DNA of 64,000 nucleotides from Streptomyces sp. CoH27 (GTDB lineage: Bacteria > Actinomycetota > Actinomycetes > Streptomycetales > Streptomycetaceae). The notes under the pieces were generated by a model. That model was not told where the DNA came from. It worked only from the letters and a program-made list of their open reading frames with translations, and did no database searches. A program made the translations under genes and the position numbers. The stretch is taken from positions 1-64,000 of the forward strand of contig NZ_JAIQYY010000033.1 of NCBI RefSeq assembly GCF_020181035.1, in the 5' to 3' direction. Shown here piece by piece: positions 8,071 to 17,081 of this stretch. How positions within the stretch are numbered: the stretch's first letter is position 1; every line of letters begins with the position of its first letter.

Positions 8071-9857
8071 GCGGATCCCTCCAACGTCGACAAGTCGCCT
8101 ACAGGTAGGCCGAGTTCACGCGCGCGCAGCAGACGGCGCATCACCTTCCCGCTGCGGGTCTTGGGCAGGTTCTGGTCGAACGCGATCTCCCTGGGAGCGA
8201 CGGCCGGGCCCAGCCTGCGACGGCCGAAGGCCAGCAGCTCCCGCTCCAGGTCCGGAGTCGGCTCGACCCCGGGCCGCAGTGACACGAACGCCTTGACGAC
8301 GTTCCCGGCGACCGGGTCCGGCCGTCCGATCACCCCGGCCTCGGCCACCGCCGGGTGCTCCATCAACGCGCTCTCCACCTCGAACGGGCCGATCAGATGC
8401 CCCGCCGACTTGATGACGTCGTCAGCACGCCCCACGAACCAGTACCAGCCGTCCGTATCCCGCCGGACCAGGTCTCCGGTCAGGTACCAGCCGCCTGCGA
8501 ACGCGGTGTCGTAACGCTCCTTGTCGTGCAAATAGCCGCGGAACATCGACGGCCAGCCCGGCCGAAGCGCCAACTCTCCCTCCACATCGGCGCTTTCCAC
8601 TTCCGTGACCCTGCCGTCGGTGACCAGCGCGCGGCCGTCCTCACCCTGCTTCAGCACAGTCGCCTCGACGCCGGGCAGCGGACGCCCCATCGAACCGGGC
8701 CGGATCTCGCAGGCCGCGAAGTTCGCGATCATGATGCAACCGGTCTCCGTCTGCCACCAGTTGTCGTGCACCGGCAGGCCCAGCACGTCCCGGCCCCACA
8801 CCACGGCCTCCGGGTTCAGGGGCTCGCCGACGGAAGCCATGAAGCGCAGGGCCGACAGGTCGTAGGAGCGCGGCAGGTCGTACGGGCCCTGTCGCGGCGT
8901 GGCGCGCATGAGCATGCGCAGAGCCGTGGGGGCCGTGTACCAGACCGCGACCCGCTGTTCGCCGAGAATCCGGTACCAGCGCCGGGCGTCGTAGTCGCCC
9001 TCGTCCACGACCACCGTCACGCCGTGGACGAGCGGGGCGGTGATCCCGTACGACATGCCGGTGACCCAGCCGGGATCAGCGGTGCACCAGTACACGTCCT
9101 CGGGGTGCAGATCGAGTGCGTACGCGGCCGTGGCATAGTGCGCGACCACCGCCTCGTGGACGTGGACCGCCCCCTTGGGGGTGCCGGTGGTGCCGCTGGT
9201 GAAGTGCAGCAGGGCCATGTCCTCGGGCGAGGTCGGCGGGATGGTGAAGGTGTCCGGGGCGGCGGACATCAGCTCGTCGAAGGACGCGGTACCGGGCAGC
9301 TCCTCAGCGCCGGGTCCGACGATCAGGACGTGCTTCAGTCCGGGAACCGATGTCCGGCGCTCGGCGACTTTGCGCCGGTACAGAGCCGCCGTGGTGACCA
9401 GGACCCGGGCGTCCCCAAGACGCAGCCGCTGCTCCACCGGGTCAGGTCCGAAAGCGGAGAAGAGCGGGCACAGCACGCTGGTGTTCTTCAGCGTGCCCAG
9501 TACCGCCGTGTAGAGCTCGGGACAGCGGCCGAGCAGCGTGAACACCCGGTCCCCGTGACCGACGCCGAGCGACCGCAGGACGTTCGCGAAGCGGGACGTA
9601 CGGCGGGCCAGCTCCATGTACGTGACAGCCGAGACGGAGTCGTCCCGGGCGACGCACCGCAACGCGACCTTGTCCGCGTGGCCCGAGGCCGCGTGCCGGT
9701 CGACCGCCTCGTGGGCCATGTTGATCCCGCCGCCGGGCAGCCCGGCCAGCGCGGCGCGCGCCTGCGACCAGGTGAAGGTGGCACAGGTCCGGTCGTAGTC
9801 GGTGAGACGGGGCGGCACGACCGGTGGGGTGTCCTTGCGGATCGTTTCCCAGTGCAT
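8067..9857 (-). CDS. acetate-CoA ligase (acetyl-CoA synthetase family)
   Basis: The 596-residue AMP-forming ligase shows the family motifs in order: P-loop-like [54 protein letters not shown] and C-terminal [12 protein letters not shown] with the acetylatable catalytic Lys. It converts acetate (or a short acid) plus ATP and CoA into acyl-CoA. The ATG at 9857 has GGGAGGAG seven bases upstream. It is the first gene of an operon running through E1 alpha, E1 beta, E2 and ACP. A tandem pair of DosR-like dyads lies about 245 bases upstream at 10101-10130. The pairing of two acetyl-CoA-producing routes suggests control of acetyl-CoA supply under energy limitation (inference). Confidence 0.9.
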   Translation of the reverse strand: MHWETIRKDTPPVVPPRLTDYDRTCATFTWSQARAALAGLPGGGINMAHEAVDRHAASGHADKVALRCVARDDSVSAVTYMELARRTSRFANVLRSLGVGHGDRVFTLLGRCPELYTAVLGTLKNTSVLCPLFSAFGPDPVEQRLRLGDARVLVTTAALYRRKVAERRTSVPGLKHVLIVGPGAEELPGTASFDELMSAAPDTFTIPPTSPEDMALLHFTSGTTGTPKGAVHVHEAVVAHYATAAYALDLHPEDVYWCTADPGWVTGMSYGITAPLVHGVTVVVDEGDYDARRWYRILGEQRVAVWYTAPTALRMLMRATPRQGPYDLPRSYDLSALRFMASVGEPLNPEAVVWGRDVLGLPVHDNWWQTETGCIMIANFAACEIRPGSMGRPLPGVEATVLKQGEDGRALVTDGRVTEVESADVEGELALRPGWPSMFRGYLHDKERYDTAFAGGWYLTGDLVRRDTDGWYWFVGRADDVIKSAGHLIGPFEVESALMEHPAVAEAGVIGRPDPVAGNVVKAFVSLRPGVEPTPDLERELLAFGRRRLGPAVAPREIAFDQNLPKTRSGKVMRRLLRARELGLPVGDLSTLEGSA

Positions 9858-10100
9858 GGGGCTCCTCCCGGCACTGCCTCTGCTCTCCAGAGTCGCCGAG
9901 GCCCGCGCGGGCCGCATGCTGGCTGGAGGGCACCGCCCGACGCGACGAGCGCCGGCATGCCGGCTGGCGCTGATGGAGCCGAGGGCCGCCCGCTTCTTGC
10001 GGGCCCTCATTGCACGGTGCGCGGTTTCGCTCCGTTCCACCGTGTCTCCTGGTGGCCCTCGGCTCAATTCCATGCCACCGCAACTCGCCGCTAAGGTGTA

Positions 10101-10130
10101 GGGCCGAACGGTACCGGCCGAAGGACCGGG
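10101..10130. promoter_or_regulatory. tandem DosR-like dyads upstream of the acetate-CoA ligase operon
   Basis: Two adjacent 15-base elements, GGGCCGAACGGTACC and CGGCCGAAGGACCGG, each have the 5-4-5 half-site arrangement of DosR/DevR boxes (GGGAC-N4-GTCCC) with substitutions. They sit in the only intergenic region upstream of the operon starting at 9857. Head-to-tail box pairs are typical of strong DosR promoters. Assignment is by resemblance only. Confidence 0.5.
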
Positions 10131-10157
10131 CGGCCCGTCCGGGCTCCTGCCGGTGTC

Positions 10158-11186
10158 TCACTCGCGGTGCAGCACGACCTTGAGGGCGCCTGTGGCGGGG
10201 CCGTGGGAGAACACGTCGTAGGCGTCCTGCATCCGGTCGAGGGCCAGAGTCTGGGTGACCAACCTGGAGACCTGCAGGCGTCCGTACCTCACCAGTTCCA
10301 TCAGCCAGGGTGTGGAGGACGTGTCCACCTGGCCGGTGCTGATCGTCACGTTCTTGCGCCAGAGGGATTCGAGGTGGAGGGTGGCGGGTCTGCCGTGCGC
10401 GCCGATGGTGGCGATGTGCCCTCCCGTGCGGACGGCGCGGGTGCTCAGGACGAAGCCGTCCGGTTCACCTGATGCCTCGATGACCACATCGGCGCCGTGT
10501 CCCTCGGACAGTTCGGCGATCATCTTCCCCGGTAGTTCGGCGGCATCGGCGCCTATGTGGAGGGCTGCTTCCAGCCGTGCGGCGGAATGGTCCACCACGA
10601 TGGTCCGGCGGGGCGAGAAGAGCCGCGAGACAATCACCGCGGCGAGCCCGACGGGGCCCGCGCCCACCACCACGACGAGGTCTCCAGGGCTCACATGCCC
10701 GTTCCGCACGCCGACCTCGTAGGCGGTGGGGAGGACCTCGGAGAGCAGAACCGCGTCATCGAGCGGCAGGTTCGACGGCAGTCGGTGGGTGGAGAAGTCG
10801 GCGAAGGGCACCCGCACCAGTTCAGCCTGGGTCCCGTTGATCAGACTCCCGAGTATCCGCCCGCCGCCCCCGCAGCACTGTCCGAGCACGGTGTCGCGGC
10901 ATGCCTGGCAGTGGCCGCAGGCCGAGACGGACGACACGATCACCTGATCCCCGGGGCGCAGGTCGTGGACGTCGCCACCGACTTCCACGACTTCGCCGAC
11001 GGCCTCGTGGCCGAGGACCGTTCCCGGCTTCACCTCGGGAAGGTCTCCCCGCAGAATGTGCAGATCACTGCCACAGATGGTCGTCGCGTCGACACGGACG
11101 ACCGCGTCGGTGGCCTCCTCGATCACGGGATCGGGGACCATGTCCCAGGAGGCTTGGGCGGGGCCGTGGTAGACGAGTGCTCGCAT
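10158..11186 (-). CDS. zinc-dependent alcohol dehydrogenase
   Basis: The 342-residue medium-chain dehydrogenase shows the catalytic-zinc motif (CGSDLH and GHEAVGEV), a structural-zinc loop with Cys residues spaced as CGHCQACRDTVLGQC, and the nucleotide-binding glycine motif VVGAGPVGLAAV. It interconverts an alcohol and aldehyde or ketone with NAD(P). It lies next to USP genes and the acetate-CoA ligase operon, the arrangement known for hypoxia-linked alcohol dehydrogenases in Streptomyces. ATG at 11186. The alcohol is unknown; the family also includes formaldehyde- and threonine-type enzymes. Confidence 0.88.
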   Translation of the reverse strand: MRALVYHGPAQASWDMVPDPVIEEATDAVVRVDATTICGSDLHILRGDLPEVKPGTVLGHEAVGEVVEVGGDVHDLRPGDQVIVSSVSACGHCQACRDTVLGQCCGGGGRILGSLINGTQAELVRVPFADFSTHRLPSNLPLDDAVLLSEVLPTAYEVGVRNGHVSPGDLVVVVGAGPVGLAAVIVSRLFSPRRTIVVDHSAARLEAALHIGADAAELPGKMIAELSEGHGADVVIEASGEPDGFVLSTRAVRTGGHIATIGAHGRPATLHLESLWRKNVTISTGQVDTSSTPWLMELVRYGRLQVSRLVTQTLALDRMQDAYDVFSHGPATGALKVVLHRE

Positions 11187-11275
11187 GGGTACCCACTCCC
11201 TCGCTGCCTTCCCTTCACCGTCACCCGCGAAGGACTGCCGGGCAACACAGACCTTGCCGCCGCCGTGTCCCCGTT

Positions 11276-12145
11276 TCAGTCGTGAGGGACGACGGCGACG
11301 GGGCAGCGGGCGTGGTGGATGGCCGCGTGGGTCACGGGGCCCAGGCGCGGCGCCGGGACGCGATGGTGTCTGCGCCGGCCGACCACCAGCAGCCCGGCGC
11401 CTTCGGCGGCTTGTACGACGGCCTTGGCGGGGCTTTCCAGAGCGATGCTGTCGGTAACCTCCACGTGCGGAAACTTCTCGCGCCAGGGGCCGAGCGCCTT
11501 GCTGAGCCGCTTGTGCGTGTCCTGTCTGATTTCTTCGGTGATGTTGTGGTCAACGCCCCAGGGCACGTGGGCGTGGAGTGGTACGGCATGGCCATGGACG
11601 GCTCGGAGGGGCAGGCGCCTCGCAGCGGCGGTGCTGAAGGCGAAGTCGAGCAGATCGTCGCAGGATCCGTGCAGTTTCAGGGCCACGACCACGCTGCCTG
11701 TGTGTGCCGACGGCGGACCCTCATGAAGGTTCTCGGCACGGACCAGCACCACCGGCCGCTCTGCCCGCGCCACGACGGGCATGCTGATGTCCCCCAGGAA
11801 GTAACTCGCCACGGGCTCCAGCCCGCGCGAACCGAGCACGATCATCTCGGACTCCGACGCCGCCTGGAGCAGCGCGTGCTCGGCGTCGTCGGCGACCAGG
11901 TTGCCGACAACGGACAGGCCCGGATGGCGCGCCTCAAGCTCCGCCCGCGCGGTGTGCACCAGACGCTTCGCCCAGTAGTTCTGATCGACCTCCGCGGGGA
12001 CGCGGGCCGGTTCCGGAGCCAGCATCGGCCACGCGTGCAGCAAGCGCAGGGTGAGCTTGCGCCGCTCGGCCTCGTCGGCTGCCCAACGAGCTGCGGCCAG
12101 ACTCTCCGGTGAGCCGTCGAGGCCCACGGTCACGGCTGGTTGCAT
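11276..12145 (-). CDS. universal stress protein, two USP domains
   Basis: The 289-residue protein is a tandem USP: domain 1 starts VTVGLDGSPESLAAARWA and has GSRGLEPVASYFLGDIS; domain 2 starts VVVALKLHGSCDDLLDFA and ends APRLGPVTHAAIHHARCPVAVVPHD. The ATP-binding signature G-2X-G-9X-G-S/T is altered in domain 1 (LGD for LGS) and lost in domain 2, so nucleotide binding is doubtful. USPs of this type accumulate in hypoxia or stasis in actinobacteria. ATG at 12145. It is divergent from the next USP gene, sharing a 237-base intergenic region in which I see no clear DosR-like dyad. Confidence 0.88.
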   Translation of the reverse strand: MQPAVTVGLDGSPESLAAARWAADEAERRKLTLRLLHAWPMLAPEPARVPAEVDQNYWAKRLVHTARAELEARHPGLSVVGNLVADDAEHALLQAASESEMIVLGSRGLEPVASYFLGDISMPVVARAERPVVLVRAENLHEGPPSAHTGSVVVALKLHGSCDDLLDFAFSTAAARRLPLRAVHGHAVPLHAHVPWGVDHNITEEIRQDTHKRLSKALGPWREKFPHVEVTDSIALESPAKAVVQAAEGAGLLVVGRRRHHRVPAPRLGPVTHAAIHHARCPVAVVPHD

Positions 12146-12382
12146 GGCGACTGCCTCCGTCTCGTACGAAGCTGGAATGGCGGTGAACGAGTCCGCTCGT
12201 CCGCGGACAGTGCCTTCGCGGTGAGCAGGAAGCTTCTGACAGCGCGGAGTGCGGATTCGAGGAGCACGTAACAGATGTGAGGCGTACTTCGAGGAGTACC
12301 CCAAACCTCCCCGTGGCGCATGCGGACCGGCATGGAATGCGGCCCGGAGACATGGAGACCGGCACGAGAGGAGACCGGGGCA

Positions 12383-13204
12383 GTGACGATTCCCCTGGTG
12401 GTCGGCATCGACGGATCGGAGACGAGCCTGGAGGCCGTGGACTGGGCCGCCGACGAGGCCGCCCGGCACGGAGTACCGCTCCACCTCGTGCACGCGGCGA
12501 CGCCGACCCAGGACACCTCCAAGCTGGTCACCGCCGCTACGGACCGTGCCCGGAAGGGCGCCCCCACGGTGCCGCTGTCCAGCGAGGTGCTGCACGAGGA
12601 CCCGGCCTCGGCCCTGGTCGGCAAGGGACGCAACGCCTTCGCGCTTGTACTCGGCTCCCGCGGGCTCGGCGACCTCGCCGGGATGCTGCTGGGTTCGGTC
12701 AGCCTGGCTGTGGCGGCACGAGCGGACTGTCCGGTCGTCGTGGTGCGCGGCGCTGCGGAGCACCGGGACGGCCGGTTCGGGAGCGTCGTCGTCGGTGTCG
12801 AGGACGGGGAGGGCAGCGGCACGGCGGTGCAGTTCGCGTTCCGCGAGGCCCAGGTGCGGCGCTGTCGGCTGGTGGCTGTGCACGCCTGGAGCACGCCGTT
12901 CGGTGCTCCCACGAGACCTCCGCCCCCGGTGTGGTACGCCCTTGAGGCCCACCGTCGCCCGCCGGCCCAGGTGCTCGACGACGCCCTGAGCGACGTTGCC
13001 GAGCGGTACGGCGACGCACCCGTGAGCCGCCGGGTGGTCGAGGGACCGGCCCGGCAGGCCCTGCTGGAGGCCGCTTCGGATGCCGATCTGCTCGTCGTCG
13101 GGGCGCATCGGCGGCACGGGCATCGAGGCCTGCAACTGGGCCTGATCAATCACGCGGTCCTGCATCACGCACCGTGCCCGATCGCGGTCGTACCCCAGAT
13201 CTGA
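12383..13204 (+). CDS. universal stress protein, two USP domains
   Basis: The 273-residue tandem USP begins TIPLVVGIDGSETSLEAVDWA. Domain 1 keeps a full ATP signature (GSRGLGDLAGMLLGSVS); domain 2 has the altered GAHRRHGHRGLQLGLIN form shared with the 16206-17081 protein. The GTG at 12383, preceded by GAGAGGAGACC, was preferred over an upstream ATG because it places the first beta strand at the usual distance. The closest relative in the window is the third USP (16206), suggesting duplication. A strong DosR-like dyad follows at 13223-13240, serving the next gene. Confidence 0.88.
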   Translation: MTIPLVVGIDGSETSLEAVDWAADEAARHGVPLHLVHAATPTQDTSKLVTAATDRARKGAPTVPLSSEVLHEDPASALVGKGRNAFALVLGSRGLGDLAGMLLGSVSLAVAARADCPVVVVRGAAEHRDGRFGSVVVGVEDGEGSGTAVQFAFREAQVRRCRLVAVHAWSTPFGAPTRPPPPVWYALEAHRRPPAQVLDDALSDVAERYGDAPVSRRVVEGPARQALLEAASDADLLVVGAHRRHGHRGLQLGLINHAVLHHAPCPIAVVPQI

Positions 13205-13222
13205 CCATCGGACCCGCCCATC

Positions 13223-13240
13223 AGGGACCTTCGGCCCCTG
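13223..13240. promoter_or_regulatory. DosR/OsdR-like box
   Basis: AGGGACCTTCGGCCCCTG is a near-perfect dyad, GGGAC-CTTC-GGCCC, about 45 bases upstream of the GTG at 13285. It shares the right-hand CGGCCCCTG exactly with the element at 63289-63304. The architecture matches DosR boxes (GGGAC-N4-GTCCC). Best of the candidate boxes in the window. Confidence 0.65.
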
Positions 13241-13284
13241 TGACCAGATGACATTGACCATGGCGAGACTCTCAGGAAGGGACG

Positions 13285-14193
13285 GTGGCGACCGTGCGAG
13301 CCCACCTCGGCGATCGACTCGTCGTCGAAAGCCCGACGACCGGCGCGACCAGGCGCGACGGCGAGATCGTCGGACTCCATCACGCTGACGGAACACCCCC
13401 CTACGAGGTGCGCTGGTCGGACACGCACGAGGTGACCCTCGTGTTCCCCGGGCCCGACGCGCACGTCCACCCCGTCGAGCACGAGGCTCCCTGGCCGGGC
13501 ACGAGCAAAGCGGGTGCCGTGTCGGCTACGGCCCCGCCCAAGCGGGCGTCCAACCCCGGCGACATCGGCCGGCGTGTGGCCGTCGAACGCCGGCGGAAGG
13601 GGCTCTCCCTGGCGGACACGGCTCGCCGCGCCCGCATAGCGCCGGAATACCTGGCGTACCTGGAGGAGCAGCCGGCCGATCCCACCACGATGACCCTCAT
13701 CAACCTGGCCGACGCGCTGGGCACCACCGCCGCGGCTCTGCGCGGAGGCGGCGTCGAGCTGCCGCCGGGCCAGGGCCACGCGCTGCTGCACCCTCAGCTG
13801 CGCGACCTCAGCCCGGAGGAGTGCCGCGCCCGGCTGTCCACGCACGGTGTGGGGCGCATCGCGGTGTCGACGCCGGACGGACCGGCGGTCGTCCCGGTCA
13901 ACTACCAGGTCGTCGACGACACGATTGCCTTCCGGACCGCACCGCACTCCGTGCCCGCCGCAGCCGTGGGAGCGGACGTCGCCTTCGAGGTCGACCATGT
14001 GGACGATGCCATGAGCCAGGGCTGGAGCGTGCTCGTCGTCGGCCCCGCCCGGGTCGTCACGGAGCCCGACGCCGTGCGGCGGCTGACGGAATCGGCCCAC
14101 ACCGAGCCGTGGGCGGGCGGCCCACGCGAGATGTGGGTGTCGATCCGGCCCACGCGCATCACAGGCCGCCGTATCACCCCCGCGGATCGGTGA
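13285..14193 (+). CDS. DUF1918 - XRE helix-turn-helix - pyridoxamine-oxidase-like fusion
   Basis: The 302-residue protein has three modules: a DUF1918 beta barrel (residues 1-62; GDRLVVES, GEIVGLHHADGTPPYEVRW), an XRE-type helix-turn-helix (about 90-150; RRKGLSLADTARRARIAPEYLAYLE) and a pyridoxamine 5'-phosphate oxidase-like flavin-binding split barrel (about 168-300; GVGRIAVSTPDGPAVVPVNY...GWSVLVVGPARVV). A flavin or cofactor-binding domain joined to a DNA-binding domain suggests a redox-responsive regulator (inference). The GTG at 13285 has AGGAAGG five bases upstream; a second GTG lies three codons later. Expression is probably driven by the DosR-like box at 13223-13240. Confidence 0.85.
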   Translation: MATVRAHLGDRLVVESPTTGATRRDGEIVGLHHADGTPPYEVRWSDTHEVTLVFPGPDAHVHPVEHEAPWPGTSKAGAVSATAPPKRASNPGDIGRRVAVERRRKGLSLADTARRARIAPEYLAYLEEQPADPTTMTLINLADALGTTAAALRGGGVELPPGQGHALLHPQLRDLSPEECRARLSTHGVGRIAVSTPDGPAVVPVNYQVVDDTIAFRTAPHSVPAAAVGADVAFEVDHVDDAMSQGWSVLVVGPARVVTEPDAVRRLTESAHTEPWAGGPREMWVSIRPTRITGRRITPADR

Positions 14194-14275
14194 AGATCAC
14201 TTCTACCGATCACTGAAGGGTAATACCGGTCGCGGTCCGGTTCCAGCGACCGTCGACTCGTGAGGGGAGGCTCCG

Positions 14276-15268
14276 GTGAGCCGACACGAACCGTCCGAAG
14301 AACGTGTGGCAGACCTGGTCCACGACGCCACGGCCGCCCCGTCGATGCACAACGCCCAACCATGGCACTTCCGCTACTTCCAGGACAGCCGCACCTTCCA
14401 CGTGCGCGCCGACCTCACGCGCGCCATCCCGCACTCCGACCCCGACAACCGTGCCCTTCACCTCGGCTGCGGCGCCGCCCTGCTCAACCTCAGGGTCGCG
14501 GTGGTCCACGAAGGGTGGTACCCGGTGACCCGGCTGATGCCCGATCCGAGCGACCCGGCTTTGCTCGCCACCGTGCAGCTGACCGGCCTCGGGGGTGACG
14601 AGAGCCATCTCGGCGTGCTGTATCCGGCGATTCACCAGCGGCACACCAGCCGCTTCCCGTTCGAGGAGACGGAGATCCCGGAAGGCTTGAGGAGCGCTCT
14701 CGGTGACGCCGCTCGCCGTGAGGGCGCGGTTCTGACCTTCCCCGCCTCATGGCATCTGCAGGAGGTTCTGGAACTGCTCGCCGAAGCCGAGGCGCGCAAC
14801 CTCACCGACCGCGGCGCCGACCAGGACCTGTCGCAATGGACCCGCGCCGGCGCCCCACCGGCGAACACAACCGCTGAGGGAGTCCCGGACTACGCTTTCG
14901 GGCCGCGCAAGCTGGGAGGCAAGGCTCCCATGCGGGACTTCGCCGGCCCCCGGGTGGTGGTGGGGCGTGGCGCCGCAGAGTTCGAACGAACTCCGCAGCT
15001 TGCCCTCATCAGCACGGCCCACGACCATCCGGAGGACTGGCTGCGCGCCGGCCAGGCCATGGAACGCGTCCTGCTTCTGGCCACCCACGAGGGCCTGTCC
15101 AGCTCGTTTGCCACCCAGGCTCTGGAGTGGACCGACCTGCGCTGGCCGCTGCGCGACCCGGTTTCCGGAACGGGCCACACCCAGGTGGTACTGCGCCTGG
15201 GCTACGGTCCCAAGGGGCCCAGCACGCCACGCCGCCCAGTGACGGAGGTACTCGACATCCTGCCCTGA
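14276..15268 (+). CDS. Acg-family nitroreductase-like protein
   Basis: The 330-residue protein belongs to the Acg/Rv3131/Rv3127 branch of the nitroreductase superfamily: N-terminal APSMHNAQPWHFR, central HQRHTSRFPFEE and C-terminal QVVLRLGYGPKGPSTPRRPVTEVL. In mycobacteria these are DosR-regulon proteins that bind flavin, some with a lid that closes the active site, so enzyme activity is uncertain. GTG start at 14276 with GGGGAGG eight bases upstream. The 82-base gap from the preceding fusion gene suggests co-transcription or a small promoter of its own. Confidence 0.88.
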   Translation: MSRHEPSEERVADLVHDATAAPSMHNAQPWHFRYFQDSRTFHVRADLTRAIPHSDPDNRALHLGCGAALLNLRVAVVHEGWYPVTRLMPDPSDPALLATVQLTGLGGDESHLGVLYPAIHQRHTSRFPFEETEIPEGLRSALGDAARREGAVLTFPASWHLQEVLELLAEAEARNLTDRGADQDLSQWTRAGAPPANTTAEGVPDYAFGPRKLGGKAPMRDFAGPRVVVGRGAAEFERTPQLALISTAHDHPEDWLRAGQAMERVLLLATHEGLSSSFATQALEWTDLRWPLRDPVSGTGHTQVVLRLGYGPKGPSTPRRPVTEVLDILP

Positions 15269-15299
15269 CCCGCCTGTGGCGGCCCCGCCGACGGACTTG

Positions 15300-15989
15300 T
15301 CAGGACGTGTCCTCCGGTCCGGCCGGCGCGTCGGAGGACTCGTCGGGTTCGCCGGTGAGGTGAGTCCGGACGTCCACAACGCCTTCCACGGCGCGGGTGA
15401 GGCGTGCGGCGACCCAGACGAGAGAGGTGTCGCGGACCCGTCCGCGCAGGGTGACGATCCCCTCGCGGACGTTCACGTGGATGGCATGGCTCAGAGCGGG
15501 GAACAAGTACGACACGACGGTGCGGCGGACTTCCTCCTCGATGTCCTCGTCCGGCCGCAGGAAAACCTTCAGCAGGTCGGCGCGGCTGACGATGCCCTGC
15601 AACCGGTCCTCGTCGTCGACCACGGGCAACCGCTTGACGTGCTTCACAGCCATGATCCGAGCTGCCTGGGCCAGCGTGACGTCCGGGTGAACCGTGACCG
15701 CGGGGGTACTCATGAGCTCCCCGGCGGTCACGCCCCCCGCCTTGGCAAGGTCCGACAGGCGCCGTTTCTGCTCGGCGCGGGTGAGGTCGCGGTCCCGGAA
15801 CTCTTCCTTGGGCAGCAGGTCCGCCTCGGACACCACACCGATGACCCGCCCGTCGCCCTCCAGCACTGGCAGGGCACTGGCCCTCCACTCCCCCATGGTC
15901 CGGACGATCTCCTTGAAACGCGCGTGGCGTCCGACGGCCACCACGGGCACGGTCATCACGTCGCTCACGATGTGCGGAGTGTCAGGCAT
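15300..15989 (-). CDS. CBS-pair plus BON domain protein
   Basis: The 229-residue protein has two CBS domains (DVMTVPVVAVG...VIGVVSEADLL and ELMSTPAVTVHPD...HVKRLPVVDDEDRLQGIVSRADLL) followed by a BON domain (IHVNVREGIVTLRGRV...VEGVVDVRTHL). CBS pairs bind adenine nucleotides and report energy charge; BON domains bind lipids or surfaces. Homologues (Rv2626c-like plus BON) are hypoxia-induced. ATG at 15989. It is divergent from the USP at 16206; the shared region carries a DosR-like dyad at 16109-16123. A paralogue lies at 53597-54271 and a broken copy at about 56230-56460. Confidence 0.9.
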   Translation of the reverse strand: MPDTPHIVSDVMTVPVVAVGRHARFKEIVRTMGEWRASALPVLEGDGRVIGVVSEADLLPKEEFRDRDLTRAEQKRRLSDLAKAGGVTAGELMSTPAVTVHPDVTLAQAARIMAVKHVKRLPVVDDEDRLQGIVSRADLLKVFLRPDEDIEEEVRRTVVSYLFPALSHAIHVNVREGIVTLRGRVRDTSLVWVAARLTRAVEGVVDVRTHLTGEPDESSDAPAGPEDTS

Positions 15990-16108
15990 GCCATGCTTCC
16001 TCCCCGGCCTCGCTCGCGGAAGGCGCGCCGCGTGTCCCACGGTTCCGCTCGGCCGTATGACTCCACCCTCGCCGCGAACCGGCGTACCGCAACCCGGGCC
16101 GTACGGCT

Positions 16109-16123
16109 CCGGTCCGAGGGCCG
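16109..16123. promoter_or_regulatory. possible DosR-like dyad between CBS and USP genes
   Basis: CCGGTCCGAGGGCCG reads on the minus strand as CGGCC-CTCG-GACCG, matching 12 of 15 positions of the second box at 10116-10130. It lies about 85-120 bases from both divergent start codons. Weaker than the box at 13223. Confidence 0.4.
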
Positions 16124-16205
16124 GTCCGCGTGTCGCGGTGGATCGTGGGCGGTGCGACGGTATTCACAGGGGGATCAGCGGCCGGGCAGGAAGGCGGTGG
16201 AGACG

Positions 16206-17081
16206 ATGGAACTCCCGCTGGTCGTGGGTGTCGACGGGTCGGATTCCAGCTTGCAGGCTGTGGACTGGGCGGTGGATGAAGCAGCGCACCACGGGCTGCC
16301 GCTTCGTCTGATCTATGCCTCCCTGTGGGAGCGTTACGAGGGAGGCCGCCCGTCGCTCAGCACCGAGCGTCCCGCTGAAGAGGTCATGGCGCAGCACATC
16401 ATCGCCTCCGGCGTGGAACGCGCCCAGCGTCGCAATCCCGCGGTGAAGGCGTCGGGAGAGGTGCTGCCCGACGAAGCCGTGTCCGCGCTGTTGCGGGCCG
16501 GGTCCGAGGCATGGGGCGTGGTCACGGGCTCGCGTGGGCGGGGCGAGCTCGCCGGGCTGCTGCTGGGGTCGGTCAGCCTTGCGGTAGCGGCCCGCGCCGT
16601 CTGCCCGGTCATCGTGGTCCGCGGCTCGGAGGAGAGCCGGCAGGGCGCCTTCGCGCGGGTTGTGGTCGGAATCGGCGACGGGGCCGAGAGCTCGGCGGCG
16701 GTGCGGTTCGCCTTTCGCGAGGCCGAAGCGCGTGGCGGTGCGCTGACGGCCGTGCGGGCCTGGCGCACACCGGCCCACGCGCACGTGGACCATCCCCTGA
16801 TCGTGGACGACGCGGCCCAGGCGCACGAGGAGCGTGCCTCGGTCAACCTCGACGACGCGCTGCGCCAGGCCGCACGGGAACACGCCAGCGTAGAGGTCCG
16901 CCGTCGGCCGGCCGAGGGCCCGGCCCACCGGGTCCTCGTTCAGGCGTCAGCCGATGCCGACCTGATCATCATCGGCGCCCAGCGGCGGCACGGCCACGTC
17001 GGTCTGCAACTCGGCAGGGTCGCTCACGCCCTGCTCCACCACTCCCAGTGTCCGGTCGCCGTCGTCCCTCAGCGTGTCTGA
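16206..17081 (+). CDS. universal stress protein, two USP domains
   Basis: The 291-residue tandem USP starts LPLVVGVDGSDSSLQAVDWA. Domain 1 has the complete ATP signature GSRGRGELAGLLLGSVS; domain 2 has the altered GAQRRHGHVGLQLGRVA. ATG at 16206. Its end overlaps the start of the family 65 phosphorylase by eight bases, so the two are translationally coupled. The same USP-GH65 pairing occurs at Rv2005c-Rv2006 in the M. tuberculosis DosR regulon, supporting a conserved functional link. Confidence 0.9.
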   Translation: MELPLVVGVDGSDSSLQAVDWAVDEAAHHGLPLRLIYASLWERYEGGRPSLSTERPAEEVMAQHIIASGVERAQRRNPAVKASGEVLPDEAVSALLRAGSEAWGVVTGSRGRGELAGLLLGSVSLAVAARAVCPVIVVRGSEESRQGAFARVVVGIGDGAESSAAVRFAFREAEARGGALTAVRAWRTPAHAHVDHPLIVDDAAQAHEERASVNLDDALRQAAREHASVEVRRRPAEGPAHRVLVQASADADLIIIGAQRRHGHVGLQLGRVAHALLHHSQCPVAVVPQRV

